From GCA-1730015 sp964583825 (GTDB taxonomy: Bacteria; Pseudomonadota; Gammaproteobacteria; Granulosicoccales; Granulosicoccaceae): a stretch of DNA of 64,000 nt. Positions 8,756-17,664 of the stretch are shown piece after piece. The stretch covers positions 1 to 64,000 of the forward strand of contig CAZOXM010000015.1 of NCBI GenBank assembly GCA_964583825.1. The letters are read 5' to 3'. The notes under the pieces were generated by a model. The model ran no database searches, was not told where the DNA came from, and saw only the letters and a program-made list of their open reading frames with translations. Numbering within the stretch: the stretch's first letter is position 1; each line of letters begins with the position of its first letter. The position numbers were made by a program, and so were the translations under genes.

Positions 8756-8974
8756 TTATCTGCTGCGGTATGTAATCCGACCTTTCGTGAGGTCGTACGG
8801 TGTCATCTCGACCGTTACTTTGTCGCCGGTCAGTATCCGAATATAGTGCTTTCGCATCTTGCCTGATATGTGAGCGGTAACGACGTGTCCGTTTTCCAGC
8901 TCAACTCTGAACATGGTGTTGGGAAGCGTGTCAACCACGACTCCCTCCATTTCAATTGCTTCTTCTTTTGCCAT
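8756..8974 (-). CDS. infA: Translation initiation factor IF-1
   Basis: This 72-residue S1/OB-fold protein binds the ribosomal A site during initiation. The sequence is near-canonical: MAKEEAIEMEG at the start, the RVELENGHVVTAHISGKMRKHYIRI core and an RGRITYR-type end. The ATG at 8974 has a purine-rich AAGAGA upstream. It is convergent with clpA across a shared terminator, the usual gammaproteobacterial order. Confidence 0.98.
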   Translation of the reverse strand: MAKEEAIEMEGVVVDTLPNTMFRVELENGHVVTAHISGKMRKHYIRILTGDKVTVEMTPYDLTKGRITYRSR

Positions 8975-9188
8975 TCAATCTCTTCTTTGGGTTGCTACAA
9001 ACGGTCCGAATCTCCTCGGAACACGTATGGAATTAACCTGCTGCCAAAACGTGAATTTTAAAGGGTTTTCAGGTCAAGTACACAAAATGTTGCAAATTAC
9101 TGTTTTAACGGGGTTCGGCGGTGGAAAATCCGTCCTTAACGGGGGCTGACATCGCCTACAATAGGGCCATGAACATAGAAATCGCATC

Positions 9189-9689
9189 ATGCACTGTCCG
9201 TTGAGACAAAAGTACAAAACGTCGGATCGCTTCGGCAATCTGATGGAGTTGTACGAAAAAAATTATATGCAGCTGCGATTACTAATTCCGGAGCTCAAAC
9301 GTATTCCCGAGATGCCTGTTGTGTCTCACGTTACCGGCTGCCTGCCCGTGCATTTTACCCTGCTCGAACAAACTCCCTATACCTCGCGCCTGCATCTAAC
9401 CTACCGGTTCTATGACAACCGTGAGGGCAGAGGCTATGTTGCACCGGATTTTGAGATCCGGGTGTATCACGATGCCCGCACTGCCGAGGTGGTCAGCGGT
9501 CTGCTGCACGGCCAGCAGCATGTTGAAAGAAAAACACGGAATCTGGACGATTCCTGGCGACTGAATCGGTATCTGTATAAATGGCTGAGCTACCTGCTCA
9601 GGCGTGGACACAGACTGCAGTGGGACGCATCGGGTAGTCCGACCGGCGAGAAGCGCTCACCGCTCAGTGAAATCAGCCCGCCCCGTTGA
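9189..9689 (+). CDS. DUF1249 family protein (YqiB-like)
   Basis: This 166-residue soluble protein matches the DUF1249 family (YqiB in enterobacteria). Shared features are an N-terminal YEKNYMQLRLLIPEL helix, a middle beta region with LHLTYRF and FEIRVYHDARTAEV, and a C-terminal basic helix ending in LNRYLYKWLSYLLRRGH. The last 20 residues are low-complexity and probably unstructured. Function is unknown in the family. It is convergent with the next gene across three bases. There is no signal peptide, so it is cytoplasmic. Confidence 0.85.
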   Translation: MHCPLRQKYKTSDRFGNLMELYEKNYMQLRLLIPELKRIPEMPVVSHVTGCLPVHFTLLEQTPYTSRLHLTYRFYDNREGRGYVAPDFEIRVYHDARTAEVVSGLLHGQQHVERKTRNLDDSWRLNRYLYKWLSYLLRRGHRLQWDASGSPTGEKRSPLSEISPPR

Positions 9690-9692
9690 GCT

Positions 9693-10247
9693 TTACCCGC
9701 ATCGCTGGCGAAGCACGTTTGTTTTTTCCTGTAGTTTCAGGATTGCCCGATCCATTTCCGCAGCACTTTCCGCTTCGGCGAAATAACTTTCCAGAATTTG
9801 CGTTTCGCGTCTGAGGAGCTGACATTCCTCACTTTGAGGCGAGGTGGACAAACTGGCGACGGGCTGTTCTGCAGATGCTGCTGTACCATCCGTATTTGTC
9901 ACGCGCTTTTTAGAGGGCAGTGTCGGGTCGGCCGCATAGCGGATCGGTTTCCATTTTGGAATCGATTTCTTGCCCGGCGGGGCGGGTATCGCGGCCGGTG
10001 CAGGCGTGGCTGGTGTTGCCGCTGCAGTGGCTGCAGTGGTCTCCGGTCGCGGCGGCTGTACGGGCAGCGGTTTCAGGTCTGAGTCTACCACCACATAGTC
10101 GATGCCGGGGGGTGGCGGATCCGGAGAGTAGGTGGGTGTACCATCTTTGCTCTGCCACTGATAAAGGGCATTGTCGTCTAGTGCATGCAGGACAATCGGG
10201 CCGCTCAAACAGGCCAGCGCGCACATGATTGTGACCGTATTTCTCAT
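9693..10247 (-). CDS. DUF4124 domain protein, secreted
   Basis: This 184-residue protein has a signal peptide (about residues 1-22). A DUF4124-like segment, ALYQWQSKDGTPTYSPDPPP, follows directly; in this family it is a short beta unit ending in a Pro-rich turn. The middle is low-complexity Ala/Pro/Thr, and the C-terminus is a predicted coiled coil with a Cys and alternating charges (about 135-184). The ATG at 10247 is chosen over the frame-open start at 10301 because the signal peptide begins there. Periplasmic or envelope location is likely; function is unknown. Confidence 0.75.
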   Translation of the reverse strand: MRNTVTIMCALACLSGPIVLHALDDNALYQWQSKDGTPTYSPDPPPPGIDYVVVDSDLKPLPVQPPRPETTAATAAATPATPAPAAIPAPPGKKSIPKWKPIRYAADPTLPSKKRVTNTDGTAASAEQPVASLSTSPQSEECQLLRRETQILESYFAEAESAAEMDRAILKLQEKTNVLRQRCG

Positions 10248-10320
10248 AGAATCGCTTCTTGCGCCGGAAATGGCGTTGCCTCGAGCACGTTTCGTGCCCA
10301 CGATACAATGGAATTAATTG

Positions 10321-10692
10321 ATGATTAATCTATTAGCAGTAGCCGGCGGCGGGGCGATCGGTGCTCTGTTGCGTTATGCGCTCACCAGTGTATTTTCACT
10401 GGCAGCGTTTCCACTCGGCACGCTGCTGGTCAATGTGATCGGATCGTTTGCCATCGGCACGCTGGCCGGCCTGTGGCTGCTCAACGGTGAACCGGCAACG
10501 CCGCAGCGCCTTTTTTTCCAGACAGGTTTGCTGGGAGCATTCACCACATTCTCAGCCTTTTCACTCGATACGATGACGCTCTGGCAGAATGGTCAGTCCG
10601 TGGGCGCGGTCGTCAATATTGTGCTCAATGTGGGGCTGTGTCTGATCTCTGTCGTCGCCGGGCTCGGTGTAGTGACCGCGTGGCAGCAGTGA
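10321..10692 (+). CDS. crcB: Fluoride ion exporter CrcB/Fluc
   Basis: This 123-residue protein has four transmembrane helices and works as an antiparallel dimer that expels fluoride. Family marks are GGAIGALLRYALTS near the start, the NVIGSFAIG helix with its conserved Asn, and GLLGAFTTFSAFSLDT, containing the Phe and Thr/Ser residues that line the pore. The ATG at 10321 is preferred to the TTG at 10318. No fluoride riboswitch is visible in the 73-bp upstream gap. A TACAAT at 10304-10309 is a possible -10 box very close to the start. Confidence 0.93.
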   Translation: MINLLAVAGGGAIGALLRYALTSVFSLAAFPLGTLLVNVIGSFAIGTLAGLWLLNGEPATPQRLFFQTGLLGAFTTFSAFSLDTMTLWQNGQSVGAVVNIVLNVGLCLISVVAGLGVVTAWQQ

Positions 10693-10767
10693 AGCTCACC
10701 GGCTATCAGTCCGAGCGGAAGCCTTGCTATACTCCAGTGCCTACCTGTTTGCGAGCTTTTCAACTCG

Positions 10768-12042
10768 ATGCTTGATGCAAAACTTTTTCGTGGAGACCTG
10801 GATTCTCTGGCGAAAGAACTGGGCCGCCGTGGCTATGAGCTGGACACCGAAGCGGTGGTGTCGCTCGAAACGCGCCGCCGCGACCTTCAGACCAAAACCC
10901 AGGAGCTGCAAAATCAGCGCAACACGCGGTCCAAGGAGATCGGTGCTGCCAAAGCCAAAGGCGATGACATAGAGCCGTTACTCGCCGAGGTGAATGACCT
11001 TGGCGAAGATCTGAAAAAGTGCGAGCAGGATCTCGCGGAGATACAGTCGAATCTGCAAACCATCGTTCAATCCGTGCCTAACCTCCTGCACGCAGAGGTC
11101 CCGGACGGCAAATCTGAAGACGATAACATCGAAATAAAGCGCTGGGGTGAGCCTCGCGCGTTCGAGTTTGATGTGCGCGATCACGTCGCACTCACGGAAT
11201 CCGGTGCACTTGACTTTGAGGCAGGCTCGCAACTGACCGGGTCGCGTTTTACCGTAATGCGCAATGAGGTCGCACGACTGCACCGGGCGCTGGCGCAGTA
11301 CATGTTGAATCTGCACACCACCCGGCACGGTTACACCGAAATGAACGTGCCGCTCATCGTCAATGCAAATTCCTTGTTTGGCACATCCCAGCTGCCGAAA
11401 TTTGAGGAGGATTTGTTCGCGCTTGATGGAGACAGTGACTACTACCTTATCCCCACGTCAGAGGTGCCTCTGACCAATCTCGTTCGGGACCGGATTCTCG
11501 AACGCGATCAGTTGCCAGTGAAACTGACCGCACATACGCCGTGCTTCCGTTCAGAAGCGGGCTCTTATGGTAAGGATACTCGCGGGATGATTCGACAGCA
11601 TCAGTTCGAGAAAGTGGAGCTCGTGCATATTGTGCATCCGGACGAGTCATGGGAGGCACTGGAAGAACTCGTCTCAAACGCGCAGGTCGTCCTGCAACAA
11701 CTCGAGCTTCCCTACCGGGTTGTGACACTGTGCAGTGGAGATACCGGCTTTGCCGCATCGAAAACCTACGACATCGAAGTGTGGTTACCGGGGCAGGATG
11801 CCTATCGCGAAATTTCCTCGTGCAGCAACTGCACCGACTTTCAGGCGCGCCGAATGAAGGCGCGATTCCGCAATGAGGACAACAAAACCGAACTGTTGCA
11901 TACACTCAACGGTTCCGGTTTGGCTGTCGGCAGAACGCTGATCGCAGTGCTTGAGAACTACCAGCAGGCAGACGGCAGCGTGCGGGTGCCCGACGTACTG
12001 CGGGATGCAATGGGCGTCGATGTGATTCTGAAACCCGCCTAA
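10768..12042 (+). CDS. serS: Seryl-tRNA synthetase
   Basis: This 424-residue class II aminoacyl-tRNA synthetase charges tRNA-Ser. An N-terminal antiparallel coiled coil (about residues 25-105) is the tRNA-binding arm. Class II motif 2 reads FRSEAGSYGKDTRGMIRQHQF and motif 3 reads GSGLAVGRTLIAVLENYQ. Length and start match the family. It ends convergently with the minus-strand ligase operon across a 9-bp hairpin. Confidence 0.98.
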   Translation: MLDAKLFRGDLDSLAKELGRRGYELDTEAVVSLETRRRDLQTKTQELQNQRNTRSKEIGAAKAKGDDIEPLLAEVNDLGEDLKKCEQDLAEIQSNLQTIVQSVPNLLHAEVPDGKSEDDNIEIKRWGEPRAFEFDVRDHVALTESGALDFEAGSQLTGSRFTVMRNEVARLHRALAQYMLNLHTTRHGYTEMNVPLIVNANSLFGTSQLPKFEEDLFALDGDSDYYLIPTSEVPLTNLVRDRILERDQLPVKLTAHTPCFRSEAGSYGKDTRGMIRQHQFEKVELVHIVHPDESWEALEELVSNAQVVLQQLELPYRVVTLCSGDTGFAASKTYDIEVWLPGQDAYREISSCSNCTDFQARRMKARFRNEDNKTELLHTLNGSGLAVGRTLIAVLENYQQADGSVRVPDVLRDAMGVDVILKPA

Positions 12043-12058
12043 GTTCGGTTCCCGGTGT

Positions 12059-12080
12059 CCGGCGAGTCGCTACTCGCCGG
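12059..12080. terminator. Hairpin between convergent serS and the ligase/ABC operon
   Basis: A perfect 9-bp GC-rich stem (12059-12067 with 12072-12080) closes a CGCT tetraloop. It overlaps the stop codon of the minus-strand ligase and lies 16 bases after the serS stop. There is no T-run, so it may instead be an mRNA-stabilising or Rho-assisted element. Confidence 0.5.
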
Positions 12081-13236
12081 GCACTTGCCTGAGGTCCGCG
12101 ACCAGTATGCCGTCTCGTGGCAGTGCGCCACGTTCGACCAGTGTGATATCCGCCCTGAGCTTCAACGATTCCCTCACCATATCGGAAAAGACTTGAGCGT
12201 CGGTCTGGTTTGTCTCGAGTTTTACTTCTATTTGATCTGACGTGCCATCAGAAGATACTTCGACTCGCGCTCTGTCAATGGCATCGTGCCGGCTGACCAG
12301 TTCAGATACCTGCTCGGGTCGAATAAACATACCTTTCACTTTGGTTGCCTGATCGGCTCGTCCGCGCCAGCCGACAATTCGCTTTCGTGCGTGCTCGTTC
12401 GAGTCAGGCATAAAGGCACTCAAATCACCGACAGAAAAACGAATAATCGGGTGTATCTCACTGAGCACGGTTACCACTACTTCGCCGATCTCCCCGACCG
12501 GCAATGGGTTCCCGGTGCCCGGAGATACCACTTCCAGGATCACATCGTCATCGATAAACATGCCCTCCGTGCAGTCTGCTGTCTCATAGGCGATCAGTCC
12601 GACATCGGCAGTGCCGTAGCACTGGCGACAGAGTATTCCGCGGTCTGCATAACTTTGTCGTAACTGCGGAAACAGCGGTCCGGCACTGACTGCGGCACAG
12701 CGGATACGGCTTAGATCGAAACCTTCCTCGTCGGCTTTTTTCAGCAGTACGGCCAGAAAGTCCGGCGTGCCTGCGTAGACTGTTGTCGCGATAGTCTGAG
12801 CCACTTCGCATTGCTGCCTGGTATTGCCCGGGCCGGCTGGAAACACCACAGCGTCAACGGCGCTTGCAGCGCTTTCGAACATCGCGCCGGCCGGTGTGAA
12901 ATGATAGGCGAACGTGTTTTGTACCACGTCGTCCTTGCCCACACCGATAGCCTGCAGAAATCGACCGAAACGCCAGGGGTCCGGACCCGCCAGACCCGGT
13001 TCATAGAGTGGTCCGGGTGACTGAAAGATGTGTGAATTCGCCTTAGGTGCCAACAGCCCGAACGGCGGGTTGGCTATCTGCGATTGCAGTAATTGATCCT
13101 TGCGAATGACCGGTAGTTGTGCGAGATCGCTCAGGTCGTCGAGGCGATAGTCTGCACCTGCCAGCGCTTTCAGGCGCTTTAGTTGCTCAGTCTCGAGCTG
13201 GTCGCGTGAACGCGTGGTGTCGCTTTGTTGTGTCAT
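12070..13236 (-). CDS. Phenylacetate-CoA-ligase-like adenylate-forming enzyme
   Basis: This 388-residue soluble protein resembles the PaaK branch of AMP-forming CoA ligases. The P-loop position reads PAGPGNTRQQ, as in PaaK-type enzymes rather than the SGTTG form. The acyl-adenylate Asp lies in RFSVGDLSAFM, and GWRGRADQATKVKGMFI marks the hinge before a small C-terminal domain. The ATG at 13236 overlaps the stop of the preceding ABC ATPase (TAATG), so this start is preferred to 13248. As last gene of the importer operon, it probably activates the imported acid or a breakdown product. The substrate is not known. Confidence 0.75.
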   Translation of the reverse strand: MTQQSDTTRSRDQLETEQLKRLKALAGADYRLDDLSDLAQLPVIRKDQLLQSQIANPPFGLLAPKANSHIFQSPGPLYEPGLAGPDPWRFGRFLQAIGVGKDDVVQNTFAYHFTPAGAMFESAASAVDAVVFPAGPGNTRQQCEVAQTIATTVYAGTPDFLAVLLKKADEEGFDLSRIRCAAVSAGPLFPQLRQSYADRGILCRQCYGTADVGLIAYETADCTEGMFIDDDVILEVVSPGTGNPLPVGEIGEVVVTVLSEIHPIIRFSVGDLSAFMPDSNEHARKRIVGWRGRADQATKVKGMFIRPEQVSELVSRHDAIDRARVEVSSDGTSDQIEVKLETNQTDAQVFSDMVRESLKLRADITLVERGALPRDGILVADLRQVPGE

Positions 13237-14081
13237 TATGCCAACCATCGTTTGCGTCGACGATAACTTCGCACGTCGCGATAAGATTTCCTGCCCTCTT
13301 CAGACATTCCGAGGTAGAACTCTTTGACATCCGGGTTCTCTCGCAATTCATCGGCAGGTCCGTCCATAACAATGCGCCCCGACTCCAGAATGTATCCGTA
13401 GTGTGCGAATCGGAGTGCCACATTCGTATTTTGTTCAGCCAACAAAAAAGAAACCCCTTCCTTTTCATTCAGGCTTTTTACAATTTGAAAGATCTCCTCA
13501 ACCAGCTGCGGTGCGAGCCCCATTGACGGTTCGTCAAGCAGAATCGTTTCCGGTCGGGACATCAGCGCGCGGCCCAGTGCGCACATCTGTTGCTCTCCGC
13601 CCGAGGTATAACCCGCCTGTGCTTTGCTGCGTTGTTTCAGACGGGGGAAGTAGCTGTATACCTTTTCGAGATCTTCCGCGATGGCGGCAGCACCATCTGT
13701 GCGCGTGTAGGAGCCGGTGAGCAGGTTCTCTTCAACCGTCAGATGTTCAAAACAGTGGCGTCCTTCCATTACCTGGATCACACCCATTTTGACCAGCGAC
13801 TCCGGGTCAAGCTCCTGCACGCGCTGTCCACGATAGTGAATCGATCCCTTGGTTACCTCGCCGCGCTCGGAATGCAGTAGATTGGATATCGCTTTTAACG
13901 TGGTGGTTTTGCCGGCCCCGTTGCCACCGAGCAGTGCAGTAATACCGCCTTTTGGTACTGCCAGCGATACCCCTTTAAGCACCAGAATGACGTGGTTGTA
14001 TATCACCTCGACATTGTTCACCTCAAGCAGGCTATCCGGCGCTGGTGCGGTTGCCTGTGCTGTTTCTACCTGTGCAGACAA
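13236..14081 (-). CDS. LivF-like ABC transporter ATP-binding protein
   Basis: This 281-residue ATPase is one of the two nucleotide-binding subunits of a branched-chain-amino-acid-type (HAAT) importer. It has Walker A GGNGAGKTT, the signature TSGGEQQM, Walker B ILLDEPSMGL, and the LivF-typical VMEGRHCFEHLTVEENL segment. The first 18 residues are an extra Ala/Thr-rich tail and the C-terminus (about 255-281) is basic; both are longer than in plain LivF. The only usable start is a TTG at 14081. Confidence 0.85.
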   Translation of the reverse strand: MSAQVETAQATAPAPDSLLEVNNVEVIYNHVILVLKGVSLAVPKGGITALLGGNGAGKTTTLKAISNLLHSERGEVTKGSIHYRGQRVQELDPESLVKMGVIQVMEGRHCFEHLTVEENLLTGSYTRTDGAAAIAEDLEKVYSYFPRLKQRSKAQAGYTSGGEQQMCALGRALMSRPETILLDEPSMGLAPQLVEEIFQIVKSLNEKEGVSFLLAEQNTNVALRFAHYGYILESGRIVMDGPADELRENPDVKEFYLGMSEEGRKSYRDVRSYRRRKRWLA

Positions 14082-14150
14082 AACGTTGGTTCCGTGTGTG
14101 AGCGGGGAAGGGCGACGATTGCTCGCCGCCCTTGCTGATACGGCTGAAAG

Positions 14151-15440
14151 TTAACCTTGATAACAGCCCGGTGTGATGTTGTTCTCTGCTGCGAAGGCTG
14201 CTGAGTCTTCCTCAATCAGCGGAGCAGTGATGTCATCGTTCGGCTCAAGGTAGTCGGTTAGGGCCACCCACTTGGCCGCGCCGGCATCCCACTGCTGCAC
14301 GATACCGAGGCCTGAGCCACCGTGGTCCGAACAGCTCACAGAAAACTCGGGACCGACACCACCCATACCGAGTTCCTCCATGCGTTCGCTGGTGATAGAA
14401 AGTGCTTCCATCCCATCCCGAACCATGGCGGGAGTTACCTTGCTGGTGTCGTGAATGCTCTGCGCATTGGCGATGGCCTCGGCAGCAAGCATCGCAGCAT
14501 ACATACCGCGTGTATAAAGCACCTTTCCAAGGTTGGAGCCATCCCCTGCGGCATTTCCGGCATCGTGTACCTGTTCCTTTATCTGAGCAAATACCGGTAA
14601 ATCACCAATACGATTCATGTTGAGTGATTTGTAACCGTTCGCTGCAGCACCGGCCGGACCGACGTCATGCTCTGCACCGGACCACCAGTTGCCGATGAAA
14701 TTTTCCATCGGGAAACCGATATTGGCGGCTTCCTGAATCGCCACCTGGTTCATGACTCCCCAGCCCCACATCAGCACGTAGTCCGGACGCTCACGGCGGA
14801 TTTGCAGCCATTGTGACTTTTGTTCCTGCCCAGGATGGTCTACCGCAATCGGGTTGAACTTGAAGCCGTGCATTTCTGCCAGCGCTTCGAGCGTGCGAAT
14901 TGGTTCCTTACCGTAAGCGGAGTTGTGATAAACCAGCGCAATTTTTTTATCTTTCAGGTCACCGTCATTTTCCTGTAGCAGGTAGTTAACGATAACGCCT
15001 GCAGCATCCCAGTAGTTTGCCGGATAGTTGAATACCCAGTTAAATACTTCGCCGTTTGCAGCTGAGGTGCGACCATAGCCCATGGTGTGCAGTGGAATCC
15101 CGTCTGCTGTTGCTTTCGGTATCAACTGATAGGTAATGCCAGTGGATAGCGGCTGATATATAAGTGCGCCTTCGCCCTTAGTGCTCTCATAGCACTCAAC
15201 CCCTTTCTCTGTGTTGTAGCCGGTTTCGCACTCAACGATCCTCACTGGTTCTCCGCCGATGCCCCCATCGCGTGCGTTGAGCAATGCAAAGTAATCCTGA
15301 AAACCGTCAGAAAAGGGTATGCCACCGGCGGCGTAGGCGCCCGTGCGGTAACTCAGGTCGGGGATAACCAGTTCGGCCTGCGCCGCGCTGGCAACGAACG
15401 CACCGGATAAGGTCAGTGCCGTAAGCGTGCTTAGTCTCAT
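14151..15440 (-). CDS. HAAT-family ABC transporter substrate-binding protein
   Basis: This 429-residue periplasmic protein has a signal peptide (MRLSTLTALTLSGAFVASAAQA) and the two-lobe type I binding-protein fold of LivK relatives. It is longer than LivK (about 370). Typical pieces are the early GIPFSDGFQDYFALLNARDGGIGG and the later LVYHNSAYGKEPI. Several Cys in the mature protein could form disulfides. Its position with CoA ligases suggests an organic or aromatic acid ligand rather than leucine; that is inference. Confidence 0.85.
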   Translation of the reverse strand: MRLSTLTALTLSGAFVASAAQAELVIPDLSYRTGAYAAGGIPFSDGFQDYFALLNARDGGIGGEPVRIVECETGYNTEKGVECYESTKGEGALIYQPLSTGITYQLIPKATADGIPLHTMGYGRTSAANGEVFNWVFNYPANYWDAAGVIVNYLLQENDGDLKDKKIALVYHNSAYGKEPIRTLEALAEMHGFKFNPIAVDHPGQEQKSQWLQIRRERPDYVLMWGWGVMNQVAIQEAANIGFPMENFIGNWWSGAEHDVGPAGAAANGYKSLNMNRIGDLPVFAQIKEQVHDAGNAAGDGSNLGKVLYTRGMYAAMLAAEAIANAQSIHDTSKVTPAMVRDGMEALSITSERMEELGMGGVGPEFSVSCSDHGGSGLGIVQQWDAGAAKWVALTDYLEPNDDITAPLIEEDSAAFAAENNITPGCYQG

Positions 15441-15482
15441 AGATTTCCTCTTTCACATAGTCTTTATGATGAATGCGACCGA

Positions 15483-16559
15483 CTAGTATGGAAACGGCCA
15501 TAGTCGGAGTTTCTCTTTGGCGACCCTCCACAGCTGCGCGAGCCCGTGCGGTTCCTTGATCAGAAAAAACATAATCAACAAACCGACGATCACGAGCTGA
15601 AAATGCGCGACGAGATCCGGGGGCCACCCGAACAGATCTACGCCAAACAGCTTTAGTACAACAGGCAGGCAGACAAGAAATGCCGCGCCTGCGAATGCTC
15701 CGAATATTGAACCCAGCCCACCGATGATCACCATGAACAACACGAGAAAAGATTTGTTAATGCCGAAGACTTCCCCGACCTCGACGGCACCGAGATAAAC
15801 AGCGAAAAACAGGGCCCCGGAAATACCGACAAAGAAGGAGGAAATGGCAAACGCGCTAAGCTTGGCTCTAAGTGGATTTACGCCAATGATCTCTGCGGCG
15901 ATATCCATGTCTCTGATCGCCATCCAGTTGCGGCCCACACTGCCGCGTGTCAGGTTTCTTGCGACCAGTGCGGAGAAGATAACAAACACCAGGCAGACAA
16001 GATACACCGCCCAGGCGTCAGTGTTCGGGCCGGTGACCGGGATACCGAACACCGTTCGCTCGGGGGCACTGATCTGACCGGAAGCGGAATTGTTGTAGAA
16101 CCATGGCACTTTATTGAATAGCCACACCAGAAAGAACTGCGCTGCCAGTGTTGCCACCGCCAGGTAAAAGCCCTTGATCCGCAGGGAAGGCAGTCCGAAA
16201 GCCGCACCGACAATGGCAGTGATGCCACCCGACAGAATGATGTGAATCAGTATGTTGATATCCGGGAAGGCTGTCATGAGCTTATAACATGCATAAGCAC
16301 CGACGGCCATGAAACCGCCGGTGCCGAGGCTCACCTGTCCGCAGTAGCCCGTCAGGATATTTAGGCCGATCGCAGCAATTGAGTAGATAAGGAACGGCAA
16401 CAGGATCGCGTTTGCCCAGTAGTCCGTGATGAAAAACGGCACCACCAGAAAGGCGACCAGCAACAGACCCCAGTAGGCGTAGCGATCGAACGCGATGGGG
16501 AACGTCTGGTTGTCAGATTTGTAGGTGGTCTTGAAGTCACCCGCTTCTCTATAAAGCAT
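15483..16559 (-). CDS. LivM-like ABC transporter permease
   Basis: This 358-residue inner-membrane permease has about ten hydrophobic segments. The signature LNILTGYCGQVSLGTGGFMAVGAYACY and the later RAKLSAFAISSFFVGISGALF are typical of LivM. It pairs with the LivH-like gene upstream. A hydrophilic loop around NNSASGQISAPERTVFG is probably periplasmic. The ATG at 16559 lies 53 bp after the livH-like stop. Confidence 0.88.
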   Translation of the reverse strand: MLYREAGDFKTTYKSDNQTFPIAFDRYAYWGLLLVAFLVVPFFITDYWANAILLPFLIYSIAAIGLNILTGYCGQVSLGTGGFMAVGAYACYKLMTAFPDINILIHIILSGGITAIVGAAFGLPSLRIKGFYLAVATLAAQFFLVWLFNKVPWFYNNSASGQISAPERTVFGIPVTGPNTDAWAVYLVCLVFVIFSALVARNLTRGSVGRNWMAIRDMDIAAEIIGVNPLRAKLSAFAISSFFVGISGALFFAVYLGAVEVGEVFGINKSFLVLFMVIIGGLGSIFGAFAGAAFLVCLPVVLKLFGVDLFGWPPDLVAHFQLVIVGLLIMFFLIKEPHGLAQLWRVAKEKLRLWPFPY

Positions 16560-16612
16560 CAGTCGCTCCTGCCTTCAGGGGAACGCTGTTGTGCACGACC
16601 CTGCCAGCGATG

Positions 16613-17608
16613 TTAGACGCGTTCAATGATCTTCTCCCCGAACAGTCCCTGAGGTCGAAAAACCAGAAAAAGCAGCGCAAGGACATAAGCGAACCAGTTT
16701 TCCGTCGCACCCCCGACCATTGGCCCGATAAGGTACTCAAACAGCTTTTCACCAACGCCGATAATCAGTCCACCGACGATCGCGCCCGGTATAGAGGTGA
16801 AGCCGCCGAGCATGAGTACCGGCAGTGCTTTCAGGGCGATGAGTGACAAGGAAAATTGCACGCCGGACTTCGCGCCCCACATCACGCCGGCAACGAGTGC
16901 TACCAGGCCGGCCAGTGACCAGACCAGTATCCAGATAAAGTTCAGTGAAATCCCGACGCTGAGCGCAGCCTGGTGATCATCGGCCACGGCACGCATGGCG
17001 CGCCCCTGTTTGGTGTACTGGCTGAACAGAATCAGTGCCCCGACAAGCAGGATGGCAACCAGTGAGGCGACCAGGTCGAGTTTGTCGATGAAAAAGCCGT
17101 AAAAATCATCGCCACCGAGCCCGGCAGTTGCCTCTTCTACCAGGCGGGAGCCGCCCTGGGGCAGTCCGAGATCGAGGGTTTTGATATTGGACCCCCACAT
17201 CAGATCTCCCATCCCTTCCAGAAAATAGGCGAGCCCGATGGTGGCCATGAACAGTATGATCGGCTCCTGACCCACCAGATGCCTGAACAGGAATTTCTGC
17301 ACTGCCCATGCAAAACCGACCATGATCAAAATGGTCAACGCGATGGCGGCCAGTGCGGGCACCTCCCAGCCGAAGTGGTGTATTTTGGTGCCGAAAACCA
17401 CATTGATCAGGTGAGCAAACGGCACCTGACCCTGCATGATGCCGACAAGCGTGAGTGCTGCAAACAGGGCCATCACGCCCTGTGCAAAATTAAAAATGCC
17501 GGAGGCCTTGAAAATCAATACAAAGCCGAGTGCCACCAGCGCATACATGACACCGGCCATCAACCCGTTGATGACTACCTCGATCCCGTAGAGAAAGTCA
17601 GCGGACAT
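16613..17608 (-). CDS. LivH-like ABC transporter permease
   Basis: This 331-residue inner-membrane permease has about eight to nine helices. The N-terminal GLMAGVMYALVALGFVLIFK and FNFAQG segments are signatures of LivH. A C-terminal motif near GIGVGEKLFEYLIGPM precedes the last helix. It dimerises with the LivM-like subunit. A periplasmic loop around residues 135-165 is longer than in E. coli LivH (308 residues). Confidence 0.88.
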   Translation of the reverse strand: MSADFLYGIEVVINGLMAGVMYALVALGFVLIFKASGIFNFAQGVMALFAALTLVGIMQGQVPFAHLINVVFGTKIHHFGWEVPALAAIALTILIMVGFAWAVQKFLFRHLVGQEPIILFMATIGLAYFLEGMGDLMWGSNIKTLDLGLPQGGSRLVEEATAGLGGDDFYGFFIDKLDLVASLVAILLVGALILFSQYTKQGRAMRAVADDHQAALSVGISLNFIWILVWSLAGLVALVAGVMWGAKSGVQFSLSLIALKALPVLMLGGFTSIPGAIVGGLIIGVGEKLFEYLIGPMVGGATENWFAYVLALLFLVFRPQGLFGEKIIERV

Positions 17609-17664
17609 CCGTTGAGCCTCCGATCATCGCATTCATTCGTCGCACCATCCTGCGTCTGCAAGTA

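Noticed and set aside
10248..10320. Fluoride riboswitch before crcB
   Set aside because: The gap is 73 bp and lacks the conserved GGGGATG-type core and pseudoknot; only short GC hairpins are present.
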